Part shown: in pieces, positions 6,848 to 9,028 of the stretch
Position numbering within the stretch: position 1 is the first letter of the stretch
Layout of the letters: every line of letters starts with the position of its first letter
DNA from: Oceanospirillales bacterium
GTDB taxonomy: Bacteria > Pseudomonadota > Gammaproteobacteria > Xanthomonadales > SZUA-36
DNA length: 9,028 bases
Assembly: GCA_003232965.1 (NCBI GenBank)
Contig: QIKG01000102.1
Location: 1 to 9,028 of the forward strand
Reading direction: 5' to 3'
Translations under genes and position numbers: made by a program
Notes under the pieces: generated by a model
Databases searched by the model: none
Seen by the model: only the letters and a program-made list of their open reading frames with translations
Told to the model about the DNA's origin: nothing

Positions 6848-6910
6848 GGATGTAGGTAGATCGGGGCGCAAGGATGCGCAAGAGCGATCTCTCCACGCTG
6901 CCCCAGTGTT
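6848..6910. repeat. Tandem ~208-bp repeat, copy C (truncated to 63 bp)
   Basis: Only the left 63 bases are left, ending in CCCCAGTGTT. Its hairpin is slightly changed (AGATCG...CGATCT, with two bases lost between the arm and the GCGC block). Similarity to copies A and B stops at 6910; from 6911 the sequence reads as transposase. The truncation point is thus a rearrangement junction. Confidence 0.8.
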
Positions 6911-7394
6911 CACCCGCGTGGTGACTTCGATAAGGCTCGTGGAAACGCACAGTGGACATACAATAAGAACAAAGGTTTTATGCCTATGGTGGGGCATATC
7001 GCAGAAACCGGGCAGGTTGTAGCGGTAGATTTTCGCCAAGGTAATGTACCGCCAGCCCAAGATAACCTGGCCTTTATCAAACAGTGCCAGCAGTCGTTAC
7101 CCTCAGGTTGCACTCTGAAGGCCCTGCGTATTGATGCCGCTGGGTATCAAACCAAAATCATCCAGTACTGTGATGAGGAGGGCATTGAGTATGCTATCCG
7201 AGCCAAAACCAGCGCAACTATGCGGGCACAGATTGCAGCGCTAAGTGATTCAAATTGGCAACCACTACTGGATAAACAAGGCAAGGCGATAAACGGCCAG
7301 CAAACCTACCGCACCAGCTTTTGCATCGGTAATTATGAAAAAGCCTTCGCCTAAAGCGCCTACTGTTGGCACCCTGATCATTCAAAGAAAGGCT

Positions 7395-7422
7395 ATTAAA
7401 GGCTGGGTATTAAAGGCCAGGC
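7395..7422 (+). repeat. 14-bp imperfect tandem duplication in the transposase pseudogene
   Basis: ATTAAAGGCTGGGT (7395-7408) is followed directly by ATTAAAGGCCAGGC (7409-7422), 11 of 14 identical. The upstream protein frame (QRKAIKG) enters in one frame and SLDLDAQDGS leaves in another, as expected for a 14-bp addition. Confidence 0.7.
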
Positions 7423-7490
7423 AAGCTTGGATTTAGATGCACAAGATGGCTCAGCAGAAATAAATCTGGGCGGTTATGTATACCGTGCGA

Positions 7491-7510
7491 TTGCCACCAA
7501 TTGCCACCAA
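7491..7510 (+). repeat. Perfect 10-bp tandem duplication causing a frameshift
   Basis: TTGCCACCAA occurs twice back to back (7491-7500, 7501-7510). Removing one copy joins YRAIATN to RDELSDSQ in a single frame, so this duplication is a direct cause of gene inactivation and is recent enough to be unblemished. Confidence 0.85.
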
Positions 7511-7616
7511 CCGGGATGAGCTTAGCGATAGTCAGATTATCCATTGCTACAATCAGCGAGCCGAAGATAGTGAGAACCGTATTAAGGAACTGAAGTTAGA
7601 CTTCGGCGGCGATAAC

Positions 7617-7641
7617 TATCCTGACACATAGGGCTACCCTG
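7617..7641 (+). repeat. 17-bp insertion bounded by 8-bp near-repeats
   Basis: CTATCCTG (7617-7624) and CTACCCTG (7634-7641) lie 17 bp apart. The protein reads LDFGGDN in one frame before them and LPCSDFNANA in another after them, consistent with a 17-bp addition between the two near-identical octamers. Confidence 0.5.
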
Positions 7642-7666
7642 TTCGGATTTTAATGCCAATGCCCTG

Positions 7667-7690
7667 TGTTTTTTAATGTATTTTTTAATC
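7667..7690 (+). repeat. 12-bp in-frame tandem duplication
   Basis: TGTTTTTTAATG (7667-7678) and TATTTTTTAATC (7679-7690) match at 10 of 12 positions. They encode CFLM then YFLI, where relatives are expected to have only one such unit, so four residues were added without shifting the frame. Confidence 0.6.
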
Positions 7691-8020
7691 TCCGCGCTAT
7701 CGCACAACCTGTTTGCACTGATGCGCCAACTATTACCTGTGGAGCTATCACAACACCGGGCAGTAACCGTGCGCTGGCGCTTGTATGCCATGGCAAAGTG
7801 GTTAAAACGGGGCGGCAATTATTTGTGAAATTGAAAGCTGCGCATCACCAATTGCTAGAACGAGTACTCACGGCACTGAAGGAGTGTAGCCGCCCACTCT
7901 ACCACCGTAACTTTTCCCAAATTAACTATCATACGATTCGGTGTTTTTGCGATGATTTTGCCACTCTATCGTCATAACTATTTTTCACTTTACCAAATTA
8001 AAATCTAACTCCTTACCAAG

Positions 8021-8425
8021 CTATAAAGACCAGTTTTCTACCTCAAGCCCTTCTATTCTTTCAAAGTGACTCGTATTGTTGGTAACAACTATCATGTTAT
8101 TTTCAATAGCAATACCCGCTATTAAAAGGTCAATATCATCTACAGGTGTTCCTTTCTTCCTTAGATCAGCATATATCACTGCTGAGTTTTCGGATGACTG
8201 TATGGTGAGGGGGAAAATGATATTGATTGATGCAAATTCAAGAAAGATGTTCATTTGCTTGTTTGCATCTTTATGTTTTAAGCCACTTAAAATTTCATAA
8301 TAGGTGATGATACTGAAATTAATGGAATTATAGGTTCTTAGGTAGTTCTTGAATTTTTCTTTAACCTTGGTATTTCCTTTCAAAAATCTTGATAAAATAT
8401 CCGTATCTATCAATGCTGGCTTCAT
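8021..8425 (-). CDS. PIN-domain toxin, VapC type
   Basis: The product is a 134-residue PIN-domain protein. VapC toxins are Mg-dependent ribonucleases that cut RNA, often tRNA, until bound by their antitoxin. The acidic pocket is visible: Asp7 (with Asp9) in LIDTDILSRFL, Glu44 in YYEILSGL, and Asp96/Asp97/Asp99 in GTPVDDIDLLIAG. The final motif is VTNNTSHFERIEGL, where Asn takes the place of the fourth acid, as is common in VapC. It is cytoplasmic, with no membrane segment. The ATG overlaps the antitoxin stop by one base (TAATG), giving tight translational coupling. The gene is AT-rich compared with the housekeeping block and is probably acquired. Length is typical and no inactivating change is seen. 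Confidence 0.9.
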   Translation of the reverse strand: MKPALIDTDILSRFLKGNTKVKEKFKNYLRTYNSINFSIITYYEILSGLKHKDANKQMNIFLEFASINIIFPLTIQSSENSAVIYADLRKKGTPVDDIDLLIAGIAIENNMIVVTNNTSHFERIEGLEVENWSL

Positions 8426-8670
8426 TAACGACTTCGGCTACTAAATGCTTTGTTTCGTCTTTCTGATATATCTGATAAATAATCATCAAATTTTTCATCA
8501 TCCATATCTTCCCATGAACCAGAGAAGGACAATACACTGTTATCATTTTTGTTTGTCTTTTCTGTGCCCAAGCGAAAATAATGGATGAAGTTGTACACTT
8601 CCCCTAGCTTATCTTCTGGTAACAGATTAATTTCGTTTATTAGCTTATTTTTTGTAACTGATAAGGCCAT
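8425..8670 (-). CDS. VapB-type antitoxin (DUF2281-like)
   Basis: The product is an 81-residue acidic protein starting MALSVTKNKLINEINLLPED, with a helical N-terminal part (LGEVYNFIHYFRLG) and a C-terminal GSWEDMDDEKFDDYLSDISE RRNKAF tail. Proteins with this tail pattern are found just upstream of PIN toxins; the tail is expected to wrap around VapC and block its active site. The start at 8670 is preferred over an in-frame ATG at 8748, because GGAG lies 7 nt upstream (8678-8681) and an extended -10 promoter (8708-8716) lies between the two candidates. The stop overlaps the vapC start. The exact antitoxin family is an inference from sequence style and position. Confidence 0.8.
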   Translation of the reverse strand: MALSVTKNKLINEINLLPEDKLGEVYNFIHYFRLGTEKTNKNDNSVLSFSGSWEDMDDEKFDDYLSDISERRNKAFSSRSR

Positions 8671-8707
8671 TGCCTTACTCCATTTCTCTTTATCTCTTAA
8701 TGAAGAA

Positions 8708-8720
8708 ATTATAACATGTT
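8708..8720 (-). promoter_or_regulatory. Extended -10 promoter with overlapping palindrome for the toxin-antitoxin operon
   Basis: On the minus strand TG-T-TATAAT (8716-8708) is a perfect extended -10 element; transcription would begin near 8700 and leave a ~30-nt leader before the antitoxin ATG. The palindrome AACATGTT (8713-8720) overlaps it and is a candidate operator for autorepression by the antitoxin or toxin-antitoxin complex. No good -35 box is evident, which is acceptable for an extended -10. Confidence 0.6.
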
Positions 8721-8775
8721 TCTCGAAATACAAATGTGACATGGTCAAGGTATTTGTTACAACCCAGTTAAGTAA

Positions 8776-9028
8776 CTTTTCTTAATTCCACCATTTCAGC
8801 TTCATACTGATTCGGACTTTTCTGAAAAAGATACGAATGCAGTGATATTTAATCTAGTATATTCTGCTGTGCCTCATATCGAGTTTGGTAGTGTTGCCTA
8901 TGTTTATCGGCTTACCCGCATCTAGGAACGCGGCAAAGATGGCGTTTTAACCGGTTATTTTGTTGATTTTAGCTATAACGAGACCACCGGCAGGCTGGTG
9001 CAGACTACTGCCAGTGATGGCCGCACGG
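8776..9028 (+). pseudogene. Broken reading frame of unknown identity, possibly Rhs/YD-repeat-like (runs off window)
   Basis: One frame reads with protein-like composition from after the TAA at 8773-8775 to the window end, for example NLVYSAVPHIEFGSVAYVYR, interrupted by a single TAG at 8923-8925 and continuing ERGKDGVLTGYFVDFSYNET and then TGRLVQTTASDGRT. The last segment resembles a YD-type repeat (aromatic-Asp/Asn...GRL...DGRT), which would suggest an Rhs-like wall or toxin-delivery protein, but this is weak. No ribosome binding site or start is seen, so it is either a remnant or a gene disrupted by the neighbouring insertion. I do not recognise the protein. Confidence 0.35.

Larger units (their letters stand above)
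6911..7977 (+). pseudogene. Degenerate IS1380-family transposase (DDE group 1), 5'-truncated and multiply frameshifted
   Basis: The readable product begins HPRGDFDKARGNAQWTYNKN and continues KGFMPMVGHIAETGQVVAVD, then LRIDAAGYQTKIIQYCDEEG and YAIRAKTSA, the pattern of IS1380-type transposases. After an in-frame stop (7352-7354) the protein resumes in shifted frames: TLIIQRKAIKG, SLDLDAQDGSAEINLGGYVY, DELSDSQIIHCYNQRAEDSE, LPCSDFNANAL, LFALMRQLLP and KVVKTGRQLFVKLKAAHHQL. The second catalytic Asp would be the codon at 7133-7135 and the Glu lies in RAEDSENRIKE (7560-7589). The N-terminal part with the first Asp is missing, replaced by repeat copy C. At least five frame breaks are visible. Terminal inverted repeats were not found. 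It cannot encode an active enzyme. The true 3' end of the gene may lie near 7900 rather than at the last stop. Confidence 0.85.

Noticed and set aside
6431..6910. CRISPR array or integron attC array
   Set aside because: The units are ~208 bp with conserved ends and a variable centre, far from CRISPR dimensions, and no GTTRRRY-type core sites or integron cassette genes were seen.
7666..7977. Independent 103-residue gene starting at 7666
   Set aside because: Its middle (KVVKTGRQLFVKLKAAHHQL) is the C-terminal part of the transposase and its start is the same DNA in the wrong frame, so it is a product of the frameshift.

Overview
The window looks like a chromosomal segment of a gammaproteobacterium, plausibly of the Cellvibrionales/marine oligotroph type. 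This rests on gene order and protein character only; the lineage is an inference. The left two thirds (1-6170) is a conserved housekeeping block, all on the + strand: the C-terminal end of a cell-envelope (LysM-type) protein, dprA, smg, topA, tsaC and hemF. The same neighbourhood (dprA-smg-topA-like-tsaC, followed by hemF and/or aroE) is familiar from Pseudomonas and enteric genomes. Spacing is tight: a 4-nt overlap, then gaps of 19, 119, 3 and 34 nt. That suggests one or two transcription units, with a possible break at the structured smg-topA gap.

The functions are DNA uptake/recombination (DprA), an uncharacterised conserved protein (Smg), chromosome supercoiling (TopA), the first step of t6A tRNA modification (TsaC) and aerobic haem synthesis (HemF). 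Two points stand out. DprA appears to start at a CTG codon that overlaps the upstream stop. TopA has no cysteine at all, hence no zinc ribbons, and ends in a 52-residue tail that is half lysine.

After hemF the character changes. At 6171-6430 there is a structured, apparently non-coding stretch ending in a strong intrinsic terminator (6390-6422). At 6431-6910 there are 2.3 tandem copies of a ~208-bp non-coding repeat with conserved ends, a variable centre and a prominent GATCGC...GCGATC hairpin. The third copy is cut off at 6910/6911, where homology to a decayed IS1380-type transposase begins (6911-7977). This transposase has lost its 5' part and carries at least five reading-frame breaks, several of them caused by short tandem duplications (14, 10 and 12 bp, plus a 17-bp insertion).

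The right end (7978-8750) is visibly AT-rich. It holds a minus-strand VapBC-type toxin-antitoxin pair with a 1-nt TAATG overlap and an extended -10 promoter. The last ~250 bases contain a broken + strand reading frame of unknown identity, possibly an Rhs/YD-repeat-like remnant. The aroE gene that often follows hemF or tsaC is not visible here, so the hemF 3' side appears to be an accessory hot spot.
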